From the NCBI GenBank assembly GCA_030141605.1, contig JAQGDQ010000096.1, positions 578,426-642,425 on the forward strand: a stretch of DNA of 64,000 nucleotides, read 5' to 3'. The stretch is from Tubiluchus corallicola (taxonomy: Eukaryota; Priapulida; Priapulimorpha; Priapulimorphida; Tubiluchidae). Position 1 is the first letter of the stretch. Each line of letters begins with the position of its first letter. The notes beneath the pieces were generated by a model. That model saw only the letters and a program-made list of their open reading frames with translations. It searched no databases and was not told the origin of the DNA. Of the stretch, positions 1 through 31,733 are shown piece after piece. The translations under genes were made by a program, and so were the position numbers.

Positions 1-1004
1 GCAAAAGAGGTGGTTACTGAAATGTAAAAATGGCTTCAAAAAAAACATTTTAGAGCATTGTATACTCTAATACTACAATTGTAGAAATTTGACGTGTAAC
101 CTGTCCAACTTCTGAAACTTAGCAATGTAAATGGCAACAAAATCAGCAAAATCAGCATCTGTTGGGAATACATGACTATCTATGATCGTACAAACTCATT
201 TACCAAAAATTTAGTTCTTGGTAAACACCAAATTTACCATTTATCAAAACACTATTTCTTGGCTATAAATTACCAACCTTCTTTGAACAAGGGTTTAGAC
301 TATACAGTAAAGCTAAAATTAATTAGGATTAATTCCTTCAGCATAGGGTGACAAGCTTCTGTCAAAGGATGGACTATTAGGACTCTGAGAATGGAACTAG
401 TCAGAAGCATTAAGCCTTTCAAGGGGTTCGCGACTTTGGCGACTATTCGAAAATTTCTAAGTGCAACAGTTGTTAAACATGCGCAAAAAATTCGTCAAAC
501 TGTTGTAAACCATTTGTGAGTGTTTGCCAATGTCGATGGCATCGGAAATTCTCTTAATATGTTTAAAGTTTGACGCTGGAGTCACACAACTCACTGCATA
601 GCCAATGCTCCGTCAAACTGTTGTAAAGTTGGCGTAACATGTGCCAGACATTCACTGCAAAAACATAGCAAAAAATGTTGCATAGCATTAATGAAGTCGC
701 CAAATATGTGCAAACATGTTGTGCGACATTCTCGAGATTTTTGCTAAAGAAAAAAGCTCGAAGTTCACAAAAATATCGAGAAAGACTTGATTTGCGAGAA
801 AACAAAATCCCCCCTTAAACCCGGGCTTAATAACTTTGTGTATATTAACCAGACTCTGAAAATAGAACTATGGATAGTGCACAAATTCCATGAAATCCAC
901 CTAGCAATGAATGATATTATAAAGACAGTTAATTCTACTAAGAGATTCCTGCATAGCATCACTGCCTGATAATTTAAAAAAGTCGTACAAACAACGAAAC
1001 TTAC
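1..1004. other. SURF2 intron 2, no exon seen
   Basis: This stretch follows the exon 2 donor of SURF2 on the minus strand. I saw no open frame resembling the next SURF2 exon (the expected LFC-KLT region). Around 417-830 the sequence is richer in CG and contains repeated words such as GTCAAACTGTTGTAAA (at about 495 and 612), which suggests an old repeat or miniature element, but no clear ends could be defined. Confidence 0.4.
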
Positions 1005-1477
1005 TCGTGCCACTTTTTGGTACTAGATACAAGATGTGGTTTATACTGGTCATAATTGAATATCTTAGTCTGTTTCAATCGATTGAATTTTTTACCATTA
1101 ACGTGTGCAAGTACTGCATCCAGCCGACAAGGCATCTCATGACCACTTAACAGACAAACAATCTGAAAATAAAAGTCAAACAAATAACCCTAATCTGTAG
1201 ATGAAAATTTTAGTATAATGTCTAGCCTATTTTCGCGAGAATACAAGAAGGCAATGTATCTAAAGTAAAGCAAAGTTGAAGTTATAATAATTACGATTTT
1301 ACACATTCAGATATGCAAGTGACTTAATAGTGTTTTTTTTAGTTGAGAATTATACAATGCTGCCATATGTCTTACTTTAGGTTTATCATCGGTCAACTGA
1401 AACTCGAGAAACCCCTCATTTTTCAGAAGTTCTTTTAATTTTTCGTCAGAAACATGCACATTTACGGAGGCTGACAT
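1005..1477 (-). CDS. SURF2: SURF2 (surfeit locus protein 2), 5' part only: coding exons 1 and 2
   Basis: Two exons on the minus strand, 1477-1376 (34 codons from the ATG at 1477, ending in phase 0 at a GTAAGA donor) and 1162-1005 (after a TTTTCAG acceptor, ending in phase 2 at GTAAGT). The joined product reads through the SURF2 core: an N-terminal segment, then LSGHEMPCRLDAV, GKKFNRLKQ and YDQYKPHLVSSTKKWHE. These match the family pattern of tGHElPCRl, GKKYqRL and fePHiVpStKnphqLFC. SURF2 is a small nucleolar protein linked to free 5S RNP; it is conserved but poorly understood. An in-frame ATG lies further upstream (1570), but the family start and length favour the ATG at 1477. The remaining exons were not found in 1-1004 and must lie off the left edge. 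The gene is head-to-head with AXDND1. Family assignment rests on motif recognition and is quite secure. Confidence 0.85.
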
Positions 1478-2683
1478 CTTGAATTGTCGCTTTGGCTGCT
1501 CCGCCTGGTGGCCGTTGATAATGACAACAAACTCTACGAATGAATGGAAGATTACAGATAAATTTTGCAATAACTTTTTAATAAAGATGTTTGTAAAACT
1601 TTGCTATAGTTTAATAATTACAGGGTTTTCGTGTGGACAATGTCGATTAGTAACTGTAACGAAAATGTAGTTGATTCAACTTGAGTATAATTCATTTTCT
1701 TCTCGTTTCTTTTCAAATTTGGTAATGGTAATGTTGCGTAATGCCTAATAGTAATGTTACGAAAGTCACTAACATAAAGCGTGTTTAATGAGTGCTTGAC
1801 TAAGTTTTTTTTCAATTTTGTATTTAATAGTTATTTCACATGTAATTAAGTAAATTGTTTTTTAAAATGTATATTGTATCACAGAATATGCTTCTGAAGA
1901 GAAGAAACGTTAAAACTTGAATCCTGTGTGTAAACTTGTGCTGTAATGTAATTAATGAATCAACAAGGAGAAATAGGTCTTTATTTGCAGGATACTTTCA
2001 AAATCAAAATGGCAATGTGAAGACTGTATTGGTCCTTGGAATTTTTGTAATAGGATGCTTGATAAAATTATGTAAGAATTTGCTGAGCCTTCCATTTTCT
2101 CTTACAAAGTACACATTGTCCGAAGTACTACAGTTTTTCACTAGCACTGCTGTCAGTTTTCTTGTGACCTACAGATGTGATATCAGCCTATCGTTTTAAG
2201 TAAGTAAAGCTTAATTATAAATAATCTTATCTACTGTACGTCATACATATGCAATATGTAATATTACGTTGTGGCACTATGACAATGTATATGTGTAATG
2301 TCATTTCATTATATTATAAATGTGCTTATGAGCTCTTACTGAAATTTATTCCAATATAAAATTAAAAGTTTGTGGTGGTTTGCCAATTAAAATTTTGAAA
2401 TCAAAGACCATAGTTTTATTTGTATAATTTATATAGTAATATTTTAATAGGTACATGTGGCAAATTCGTGTAAGAGGCTTGTAGAGTACAAATAAATAAA
2501 TAGACAAATAGATTGATAAGTGGTCAGATAATTATTTAATTGTATTATGAATATGATAAGTAAACATTTCATCTTTCTAGGACAATATATCATATATCTC
2601 GTTTGAAACAGCTTTTCCTTAATTGAACACGTGATAATTTTAATGTTCAATATTGACACTTTAATGTTGTTTTCTTTTTACAG
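1478..2683. promoter_or_regulatory. Shared upstream region between SURF2 and AXDND1
   Basis: About 1.2 kb separates the SURF2 start (minus strand) from the splice acceptor of the first AXDND1 coding exon (plus strand). Both genes point away from it, so their promoters must lie here. At least one non-coding 5' exon of AXDND1 is expected, because the first coding exon begins after a good acceptor (TTCTTTTTACAG ending at 2683). A candidate donor is the AAGTAAGT word near 2199. No TATA box or CpG-rich core could be assigned with confidence. Confidence 0.45.
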
Positions 2684-2722
2684 GTATTTAGTGTACCATT
2701 TTTTGTAATACTCTTTCACTTC

Positions 2723-22029
<19,307 letters not shown>

Positions 22030-23304
22030 AGGTTCTGACATCCAAGTTAATGTATTTGATTTGTGTATTACAAAACATATGCATAATATTAATTGATATA
22101 AATAATCTGTTTATTTTATTATTCCATCACTGAATTCCACAAAACATTTGCTAGGGTGAGATGTGTGATAGAAACTTTTCAGTTTGTGTTAATGTTGGTG
22201 TGTCCACTGTAAAACAATGCCACATTGTCACTACCAGTTACCAAAGTTAAACCTAATTATGACTATGTGACTTACTGCAAGTTACAATATAAATCAATTA
22301 TTCTGACTTTCCAAAATGATTGATTGTTACCTGGCAGTATAAAGTAAAACAATTGTCATTAACATATTCTAACGTATTTTCTATTTTCTCTTTAATTTTT
22401 TTCTAACTCTCAAATTTACAATATAAACCTTGTGAAAATGTAATTTAATGATGAATTCAAACCCTATGTAACTATAAAGCTTTGGAACATAATAAATTAT
22501 TCATTACTCATCGTGCTATTTAAGTAAATAGTACCGTATTTTGATTTATTTCTATTTACTTGGTATTACATAACAAACAAGTAAATTCTTGTTGCATATG
22601 CATTCTATTTTTATCGACACAAATGATTAGGAAATTCTGATAACGCACATTCATGTAACTCTTCCACTACCTCTGTTGGAAGGTGATACTCCTTTTAGCA
22701 TCTTAATATGATCTTTCACAAACTTCACAATCTTCCAAGTAGTTGTACAACTACCACTTATGTAGATATCATGTTCAGGTAACAAGAATACCATTAAACT
22801 CTTTACTTTTATCTTTTGAGGAAGGCACTGTTTGTGATCAAAGTTGTCCTTGCTCTCCTCCTAGACATTCTTCAAACTCATAGAATCATGGTTTAATGGA
22901 AATCCAGCTGTTGCAATACTTTGTTGACTTTCTTCACAGTTTTCTTACCACTAAGGGCACCGCAAGAAAGCTCTGTTAGTCAAATAAGGTTGTAGGGAAG
23001 TCTATGGGTATTAACGACAGCTGCAGGTCGGAACCTCCTTCATTCATTTCGGAAATGTTAGGTGGACGGACACTGCCATGTTTTCAGTAAGTTTCTCTGG
23101 CAAATCAATAACTCTTCTGTTGTTATTCATGCTTTCATAATTATAATGGAGCAGTTAGCTGTTTTCATCATGCACTTCAACTGAGGCATGATCACCATTT
23201 TCCTCTTTCCTTGTTTTTATCGCCTATTTTGAAAACACCAATTTGATAAACTTGATACATTTACTTTTTGACTTGAAATTCAGCTGCTCTATTTATATAC
23301 ATTG
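22030..23304. other. Convergent 3' region of AXDND1 and TSR3
   Basis: AXDND1 stops at 22029 and TSR3 (minus strand) stops at 23305, so this is the shared 3' end. Candidate polyadenylation signals are AATAAA at 22491-22496 on the plus strand and AATAAA on the minus strand (TTTATT at 22545-22550). If both are used, the two 3' UTRs end within about 100 bases of each other or overlap. No coding sequence was recognised here. Confidence 0.45.
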
Positions 23305-26300
23305 TCATCCAAGTTCATTACCTTCATTGCGATCTTTAGTTATGTTGTCTCCAAGCACCTCACTTTCATCAGCTGAATCTTCATTGTCGTCATGTTCGCT
23401 ATTACCCACTGAGTCACTTTGTTCTTTATCATTGCCTTCACTGTCACTGTTATTACTAGAGGCATCACTGTAAGAGTCATTGTCACTGCTGTTTTGAATG
23501 TCTCTATACACAGGCCGGTTTGGATTATAATATTCTAGCTCTGCGACATCGTCGTCCTTTCTCTCTACAACGTAAGAAGGAAATTTAAGTGTGGCACTAA
23601 TGCTCTTTTAAGGAAATTTTGTACTAGCTACGCAGAACTTGCGCAATAAACGATACATAAAATATTAAAAGTTTGGGAACAAGCAGATCTACATTCCATG
23701 GTACTATCTAAAAATACAATTTAAAGGGTGTACAAGTACATGCAAATCATGTAAGTAAACATTTTGCAGTAAACAAGGTAAAACTAGTTTTAAACATAAT
23801 AGTCTTGCCAGTCTAGCCAAGCATGTCTGGAGTTCAATTTTCGCAAATACTCAGCTGTTTGGTACTGCCTCTCTACACATAGTAAGTATTAGTACTTAAG
23901 TAGAGTATTAGAACATAAGTATCAAAATACAAAAAAGGTTTCAGTAGCTGTGTTGGAGTGCTCTAAGCTCTTCAAATGACTAAACACTGTAGTAACTGCT
24001 CGTAATTCTGTAAACTCCTCTAAGGTGACATTTTTTGGCAAGCAGTGGATGCTTAGGAGCTAATTACTACCTTCTTTTCTGTTGCTCTAAACATCTCTAG
24101 GCATTGAGCCTCTATCCTTTGTTAGAGCATCCAACTGTTTCCTGTCCGTAGTAAAAATTTTCAACTCTTGTGATGTTATTGTTAAGTTTGGTCTCAGCTG
24201 TTGTGAATCCTTTTTAATTCTTCACATCCAAGTTGTTTTTCGTTTGCCTGGAGACAATTTAGCAGCTTTCAGTGCCTCGTTTAAATGTCAATCTCACTGG
24301 TGTTGTTTCTGGTAATCTCACTAAATGTCCTACCCATCTTAACCTGACTCTGATTTTAGTGATCCTAAGTGCCTCTTTGTTCTACAACTGCTCATTTGAA
24401 ATGTTATACATTCCGCTAAACAGAAAGTGCAGTATTTTCTTTGAGTGCACGAAATATTGTATAGGGCAAGAAGTGGTAAAACCAAGATGATTTTACACAT
24501 ACCTCTTCTTGCTTTGTATTCTGCTTCGCACTGCTCAAGGTGTGCAGTCTGCACATGTACGACCTCCTCGCCTGTCTTGCAAGCAGCATACTTATCTAGA
24601 ATATCCCTGTTCAAGTCATAAAATCCCAGACCCCACTTGAATTTCCTCAAGATGATTTCGCCCAGGTGCTTATATCCTAGTAAAGAAAAAAGGTAGAATT
24701 TAATTGCTAATAAACAATTAAGTAGACGGATAGTATCACAAACAGTGTAGCAGAGAATATTAACCATTTTTAGCTAGCTTTTTATTTTGAAGCCACTGTG
24801 CATAAGTGATATAATCATTTACATGTACACCTGTCCAACTATCTCCTGGCACTAACTAAGCACTTCTAACTGGCAAAGATGGTTACCCAAAACAACTTTT
24901 ACCTTTCTGTTTTCCCCTCCCAACCCCTGCCTAACATTTCTGATTTGCTTTCAGTCTAATTGACTTGGCAATTCGTTTTGTATAAGTTATGGGTCCCTAT
25001 TAGACATCTCGTAAGTTTGATGAAAACTCTAGAAAGTCAGACATATTTGTTGAAGTAAACTTGCCCTGTGTTCTTCATACTGGTTGTCTCCAGAACAGGT
25101 GCCGTGACGGTGACAACACCTGTCCGTTTACCTGCTGAATCCACGAAGTTCTATGACTGGTATGCAAACTGACACGCAATGGCTTCATAGTGGATCGAAC
25201 CATCACAATATAGGGGTAAGCGGTGAAAATAAATGGTGTTACACCGTCATTTTTGGTTCTTATTCTTTCACGTGGAGATAAATTATGGCAAACACATTTC
25301 CTACTATGCCATATCATAGCATTTCCTCTCAACTGCCAGTACGAGATAACACGTAGCTGGTACATGGCTTCATAAATGCGAGTTTGCACTTAAATCATGC
25401 CGTCTCATGGCAGTACAACAGCTCTTCAACTAACTACCAGCGAAGCTTTTAGTGGCATTAGCAGGTTGCTAAGCTTTTCTGTGAGTTGTATAGCATCATT
25501 TCATCAACTACATGTATACTCGTAGTAATAGTGGTTGTAGCATCACCTAGTATGAGTATACTTGTAGTTGGCAGTCAATGTGCTAATTACGGGTTTTTTC
25601 ATTAACTGTTTGTCATAAAGGAGAAAGGCAGAAGCATTACAGATTAGCACCAGCATTTTATTTAGTGCCACAAAACTTAAATTTAAAATATAATCCCTCG
25701 TATTATAATCCTAGGAAATAAATAATTTTATGACTCACCAGTAATGTAATATGCAGCAGCAAATGCCTCCACACATGACAGTTCACAGGGTTTCCCATAG
25801 TTGACTGGATTGCAAGCTACTAGATACGGCAGCAGTCGCAAATGCTGCGCCTTCATTTGAGAAAACGGTGTGTCTTCAAGACGTGCCCAGGAACAATCAA
25901 CTACGGCGAGTCCGTTCTGTGTAACAACATCCCTAAACATTCAAGTATAGAATCAAAACCAAATTCACACATTTCCCAGGGTGCAAAAGTGTAGTCGAAA
26001 TAGTATTTCAATAACAGTTCATATTATCAGTGAACACATGTTGCACTCTACTTATACGAGCTGTTAAAAAACTGTGCATCAAAGGGAATAGCTCAGCTGT
26101 CACCGTATGCATTTAGCTGGAAAAATTGAGCAAGACAGGCCTGGTTAGCAGCAGGTCACTTATATTAATATCATAAAGGAAAACAGGACCATTTTTCGTA
26201 CCTTATCTCATTTTTAAGTATGACAAAGAGTATACATTTCAAGGCCTATAATAATGTCAAAAAGTTTCTTGTAATTTAATACCTGGTTAAAAATTTAATT

Positions 26301-26929
26301 AACTTCAGAAAAGCCCAGCTAGTGATGATGCCACAACAGAACACACATTCCACTAGCGTGTTGCACAGGCTTGCAAAAGCGAAAATTAAGGTACAGTACA
26401 ACGTACAACATTCAGTTGTGATCTGCAAGAACTCAGCAAACTTTAAGTACAAAATTCAAATTTCAAGTTCATTGCTGGGCTCATGCGTGAGCTCTCGAAT
26501 GTGTGCACTATGTCACAAGTGAACAACTCTAAACTGAGACGTACAGCATCTGTTTTTGTCCAATAGATTTACGAGATGTAGATACTAGTGCCCATCTAAC
26601 TTGTAAATAGCAAAATGCATATAAACGCAAATAAATAGCCAGGCGAACATACTTATCGCCATTCTGTGGCAATGTTATTTCATGTAAGTCATTCTTGAAA
26701 AAAATAGTATGTTTCCTTTCAACACTTTATTGGTATATTATTTTGAGTTACAGTTTAAGATGGAAACTTGGTGAAGTTGTTGGCTATCTTGATAACAAGC
26801 TAGGTTTTGTCTTCCTGCATTTAAATAACAAGCTCTACCATGGAGTTCTTAATATGGGCATGGAGTACCAAACTCTGTAAAATGGCTAAAGCCTTTATTG
26901 TTGTCTCTTTGACAAGAATAAAAATGTGG

Positions 26930-26978
<49 letters not shown>

Positions 26979-28649
26979 AAACATTCTGTAAAAAGTTACT
27001 GCTAGTAATTTTGAAAGTGAATTATAAAATCCATCTAGGAATACAATTTCCTTATTTCAAATTTATAATTTCGGCATGCAAAATTAAAATACTAAAATGA
27101 AGGTTTTGTTTGTGTGCCCTGACACTATGATTGCTTCAGTATTATGCTATGTACTTTATCATTTAATAAATACACAGGTAAATGGGTAGACTACAGAAAA
27201 TTAGTAACAGTTTCTTAGCATGTAAAAATCCGGTAGTAATGAGTCTATATAAAAAATATGGAATATTTTCACTTGTTGCTCTGTTTACCAGTACAATTTG
27301 TTTCAACAGTCTCGTACCTGTCTGCAGGAGAAATGCAATGAGTCGCTACAGGTGTCAGTACAATGCCATTAAAGCGCTGATTTAGTTTCAGTACTGTTAC
27401 GTAATGAAGCCTAGATAGTTTGCGACCGGTACATTTGCGAGGATCACAGTGTTGAAGGTCCCACATGGCGAGACGACTCGGAAACAACGCACGTCTCTTT
27501 TCCTCGTCGGTGAGTGCACACGCTTCATCAGCTAAAAACACAGTTAAAAGGTTAAAAATAAGATAGTGCTCTTCTGAGATTTGCAATCTATTTTGTCTAT
27601 TTTAAATTGCAATTTTTTAGATTGTGGAATACTGTCTTAACTTTGGGATAACATTGTAAATTCTAAATGCTTTTATTCTCATTTTGTATACAGTAACTTC
27701 AGTATTTCAAGTGTCGTTTTTAGTCGTTCTAAATATGATTTATATGTTGTGGCTTTTTATGCTGAAATAAAGAGTAATCAATCAGTCAGTCAGCACTAGG
27801 CCTATGTCTTAAAAACATCAGGTCTCAGAAACAATTGAATTTGGCAACATAGGGGAATTACTGATTTACATTTGAAAGGAAAAGTTTTAACAAATATACT
27901 CAGAAGTGCATACTTTGCTGCTTATCTGTCTGGCCTATCCAGTAAATAATCTATAGCACAGATCAGCAATAAGCTTTGGTATTTATTAGCCCTAATCATT
28001 ATTATTAACCTTAGCAGTGCAAATTTAGTTAATAAAATGCACTTTTTGTTTATGAACGTTAATACATTATTAGTCCATTTTTAGCATACTACTGATGATC
28101 TAGCCTAATGTGACAATAGCGTCTTAAATGTTTCTAATGTAATGAACACAAGTTAAAGCAATCTGGCGTTCAAAATAACTTCATGTAATTAAAATGTGTT
28201 TAATTACCATCTCCATGTACTTACAGGATAAGACGCAGAACTAGGTTGCAATACCGAACTTTACTAATTTCATTAAACTTCAAATACGAGTTATGAACTC
28301 TTGCTTATTAAACCATAACTCTGTAAGATAATGCTTTTTGTACTTCTGAGCCAAATATGGCAGAGATTTCTGACAGTGGAAAAGGAATGTTATTTTTATG
28401 CCCCATACAATGCCTCATTACAAGTACATGTATTATATACAGGATTGCAATAGCTACGACTATGATCATTTCATTACCCTCATTTCTTTGTGCATTGCCA
28501 TCAGCGGGAAATGGATCATCGGTCCAACGCCATGAGCTGCCTTCTTCCAGCTGCAGTTTTTCTTTAACTCTGCCACCTTTCTGCTTGTGCGTTTTCTTCG
28601 AATTACCTGCTGCCTGTAAATGACGTTTTCTGTGGCCACTTTTACCCAT
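23305..28649 (-). CDS. TSR3: TSR3, 18S rRNA aminocarboxypropyltransferase, complete, five exons
   Basis: Exons on the minus strand: 28649-28478, 27531-27318, 25932-25739, 24676-24503, 23564-23305. They sum to 1014 bases (337 residues plus stop) with every phase matching. TSR3 transfers the 3-amino-3-carboxypropyl group from S-adenosylmethionine to a hypermodified pseudouridine of 18S rRNA, late in small-subunit maturation in the cytoplasm. Motifs in order: basic N-terminus ([11 protein letters not shown]), [69 protein letters not shown], and [14 protein letters not shown]...YAAC. The last exon is a Ser/Asp/Glu-rich tail, as in other animals. Introns 3 and 4 contain repeats, including a LINE remnant at 24095-24370. 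The gene is divergent from GNPTG, its neighbour in human as well. Confidence 0.95.
24095..24370 (-). pseudogene. LINE reverse transcriptase C-terminal remnant
   Basis: The minus strand reads [16 protein letters not shown], then after a frame change [10 protein letters not shown], a stop, RIKKDSQQL and [18 protein letters not shown]. This is the usual tail after the reverse transcriptase domain of animal LINEs (pattern RLRWlGHvlRmpd, GKRprGRPk.rW.d.ik.D, W..laaDR). At least one frame change and one stop break it. It lies in TSR3 intron 4, in the same orientation as the gene. Confidence 0.6.
26935..26975 (+). repeat. (TA)n microsatellite
   Basis: About 20 uninterrupted TA dinucleotides in TSR3 intron 2. 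Confidence 0.97.
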
Positions 28650-29047
28650 GGTAACTTTCCTGCAATTATTAAAACATTCTTACACATCCTACAAAGTTTA
28701 TGTAATAATGTAAGAGTACTAACGTAAAATTCTACACTACTTTACATTATATACTAATGTAAAATACAGTCACACAGCAGTTCCTGTGATTTTTACATGT
28801 ACTAAACAGAGTGGCTATCAAAATTTTATTGAAGAGAAGGTAGAAGAATGGCCCAGATAGTAACGGCATTTATCTTCGTGACCACGGCACATTGGAAGAA
28901 CAGGAGGCACGGCATGCCGGTTGCTCCAATAATAATTATTGATCACAAAAATTTTGATTAGGGCTGTCATGTTTACATGTTACTGATTTTTGCGAACTGT
29001 AAATGGCTTCCCTTCAGCTTACTTCTAAAATGATAGCACAGTGGTAA

Positions 29048-29389
29048 GGGGTCATCCACATATAGCAATATTAAGTTTTGGCTGATTTCGAGGAATTCTC
29101 TATCTAGCATTATAATAGCATTAATATATGCCCAACCACCTACCTGCCCCTTATATTGATATCGATATCACACCGATGTAGCTTTTTGTACATTTTGTTC
29201 TTCCTCCTCTCACAAAGGCAGGCAAAATGGCTGTGCCCTTGTAGTGACGTGTGCTGCTGGCAAAAAAGGGTGAGTTCAGATTACGATATCTTGACAAAAT
29301 CACCTACCTACCTTTCGTTAACATGGCATTATCACATCTCCTGTAACCTACCTATTCTAAATTTGATATCGTTATATGTGGATGGCTCC
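29048..29389. mobile_element. Small TIR element (GGGGTCATCCACATATA type)
   Basis: The left end GGGGTCATCCACATATA and the reverse complement of the right end, GGAGCCATCCACATATA, match at 15 of 17 positions. The body of about 340 bases has no conserved coding. GGG-TCATCCA-type ends are widespread among miniature DNA elements in invertebrates. No target duplication could be assigned. Confidence 0.55.
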
Positions 29390-30206
29390 AGACAATAATA
29401 ATGTTATGACTGTATAAAGTGCACTTGCTGCTGCTGGCGTACACTTGTTGGTTCAATTTGCTTGTAACTTAAACTGATAAGATAAGTCATGTCCAGGCTC
29501 CTGTTATTCTACTCCAAGGCTGTAGCTGTACCTATAGCTAATCATTCAATTACGCTGAATGATATAACAAATACATTTCTGCGAAACACTTAGCAACTGC
29601 AAGAACACCTTGATGTTATATTCAAATCCGGTAGATGGCCCTTCCTGACGAAAATCCTGGCTTGGCAACAGAAAAAAACCGAAGCAAAATGACTGCTTCC
29701 CTGAGCTACTATCGGAGTTTGAGTTCAAGTTTTTCACAATTGCAATACTAGTTTCTAGTTAGAGAAGTGATACGGGGTTATAAAATTAGATTTTTAGTAC
29801 ATTTTGAACATTTTCTTGCTAATTTGATGTGATAATAAAAAAGTCCAATATATTTAGCATTAAATTTTGTTTTTTAAAAAACAAAAAATTGGCATTTGAC
29901 CAAATTTTTGGTGTATTCTACTTTAAAGCATCATAACATAATTTTAATTATGCAGACTTATGGATGGTTTTAGTTTACGAGCACACACATAACAGGGAGT
30001 GTAGAATGTGGTCTTGCAGATATATAATGGAAGTTAAGTTTATATGAAAGAACTGAAATGCAATTACAATGGGAAGATTTGTTATGTCCTAAGTGCAGGA
30101 TTCAGGAAGATACAACAGGACATGTATTAAGTTGCAAGAATTTGAATGAATAATAAATAAGTTTAATGTAGGGATAGAGACTTAAAACAATAGAAATAAA
30201 TACTCT

Positions 30207-30782
30207 TCAATGATTAATAAGAGCATTTAGAGAAATTATGGAATCAAGAGATAATATTATAGCTGTCACAAAGGAAATATAATAAATGGGAAGGGTTTGT
30301 AGGGGCACAGTCTGGGACTGCACCTCTTGAACTAATTCCTTTATAGTTTTAGTCATATCTTGTACAGTGTCACTCAATTGATTGGTTACATTGGCCGCAT
30401 TTTCACATATTGTGTCTATCTCCGTCAGTTCTGGGAGCGGCAATTGGGTTCTAACTGTTTTACAAATATCTTCTGCTGCCTGATCACATTGAGCAGTTTC
30501 AATAGGCGCTTCTAAATTCTCTGGTGGGTGTCGAATGAAATGTTTATGAATAGTATCAGAGACTAATCTGGGACAAAAATGTCTGAGTAAAGTCTCTTGA
30601 ACATAAAGTTGATCAATTTCTCTCTGAGAATATGCCATATGAGTCAACCTATTTAACATGTCTGCAAAACTCGCTACAAAAATTCTTTCATGGGTGCCAC
30701 CAGAGGTTAAAAAATTTGATGCACAAGCAGCTAGGGGGTCTTGGGGAGCGTTGTAAGCTCCCCCAGCGGGGTTCAAGACCAA
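30207..30782 (-). pseudogene. Retroelement gag fragment, C-terminal half
   Basis: An open frame of 191 codons (its first codon is a Met in a poor context) on the minus strand. It contains GGTHERIFVASFADMLNRL, HMAYSQREIDQ, ETLLRHFCPRL and HPPENLEAPIETA. This is the typical order of an LTR-retroelement capsid C-terminal domain (ES..eFa.rL..La..AY....., lr..Fv.GL, P.tleeAi..A). No protease or reverse transcriptase follows downstream on this strand, and the end is not a zinc knuckle, so the element is truncated. It probably belongs with the N-terminal gag fragment at 31391-31733, about 600 bases upstream on the same strand. Confidence 0.6.
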
Positions 30783-31390
30783 TGCATTTTCTTGTATTTA
30801 AGCACAATTTGGAGGTCTCAAATGAGATCTAAATTCTGGTACATAGATTTCCTCAAACGTGCAAAATTCTGCTTTAATAAATATATTTTACCTACATTTA
30901 CCTAGATAATATTCATTGTATTCTATTGTAGTAATCATATATCTTAAAAGCAAGTTCGTAATACAGTGCAATGCGGATAACCCATTACTTAAGCTTAATC
31001 TATTTAGTGCCAAGATTATCTACCCAGCAAAATGTGGATAGTCAAACATAAAACTGATTTGAGACTGTTAAGTTTACAGACCATCCACTGTTCATACAAA
31101 ATTTATTAAGTTTGCGTGAGTGCTAATTTTTTCCACTGGACACAACTAAATGCAATTTTCCTGCGTTTTAGACCATTTTGTGGTTGCTAGTCTAAGCTAT
31201 TTTCTCAGGCAAGTTCACCTCAAACTCGTGACTCATAATTTCACTACTGCCACGAAAGGGGGGCCCAAGCAGAAGTGCAGTTACAGTTGGTTAAAAACTG
31301 TCTACTAAACAACTGAGTAGACAATATACTAGACAATTGAGACAATACTGGACAGTGCCTAGACAACGGAAATCGATTGGAGAATCGACA

Positions 31391-31733
31391 CTACGTAAGT
31401 GATATACATAAGCATATACGTGCGTCCAGCTGTGCTTTCCTTTGTGGTAATTTTGACAGCCCAATGTGTGCTAAATTCGTGTCTGTCAATGAAGCATATC
31501 GTTTTTTGAGTGTTGCTAGTACTTGCAACCAAGTCTGTTGGTGCATTTCATCTTTTTTGCTGTTAAGAAAACGCGCGGCTTCCCCTGTAACTGATTTGAA
31601 CAATAATCTTAGAGTTGCATCAGTGTCTGTGGCAGACACATCTAAGTTTACGACTCGCTCTAGTTCGTCAATGTACTTTTTAAAGTCTTCAGACGTGGCT
31701 CCCTTGCCTAAAAATTTTGGTGTGCCTTTTAAC
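31391..31733 (-). pseudogene. Retroelement gag fragment, N-terminal half
   Basis: The minus strand is open from just after a TAA near 31737. It reads GTPKFLGKGATSEDFKKYI, LRLLFKSVTGEAARFLNSK and TWLQVLATLKKRYAS, the standard start of an LTR-retroelement gag (P.F.G....F..wi..fE, ...f...L.g.A..w, w......L...F). It stops where a conserved join to the FA-rL-LAHMAYS region would be expected; that region is found at about 30700. The intervening 600 bases show no gag homology, so an insertion or rearrangement split the gene. Confidence 0.55.

Noticed and set aside
24272-24490. Plus-strand 72-codon ORF in TSR3 intron 4
   Set aside because: Antisense to the LINE tail and exon 4 flank, with no own features.
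26085-26160. tRNA-like TAGCTCAGCTG box A
   Set aside because: No box B at the proper distance.
28848-28970. ORF starting MAQIVTAFIFVTTAHW as the GNPTG signal-peptide exon
   Set aside because: The position, 200 bases from the TSR3 start, is attractive. However, no GT in it provides a phase-2 donor, as required by the exon at 38271, and the available donors are weak.
29156-29398. Hydrophobic frame with a strong GTGAGT donor, as a GNPTG 5' exon
   Set aside because: It has no ATG in frame before the hydrophobic part, and the donor is in phase 0, not phase 2. It lies inside a small TIR element.
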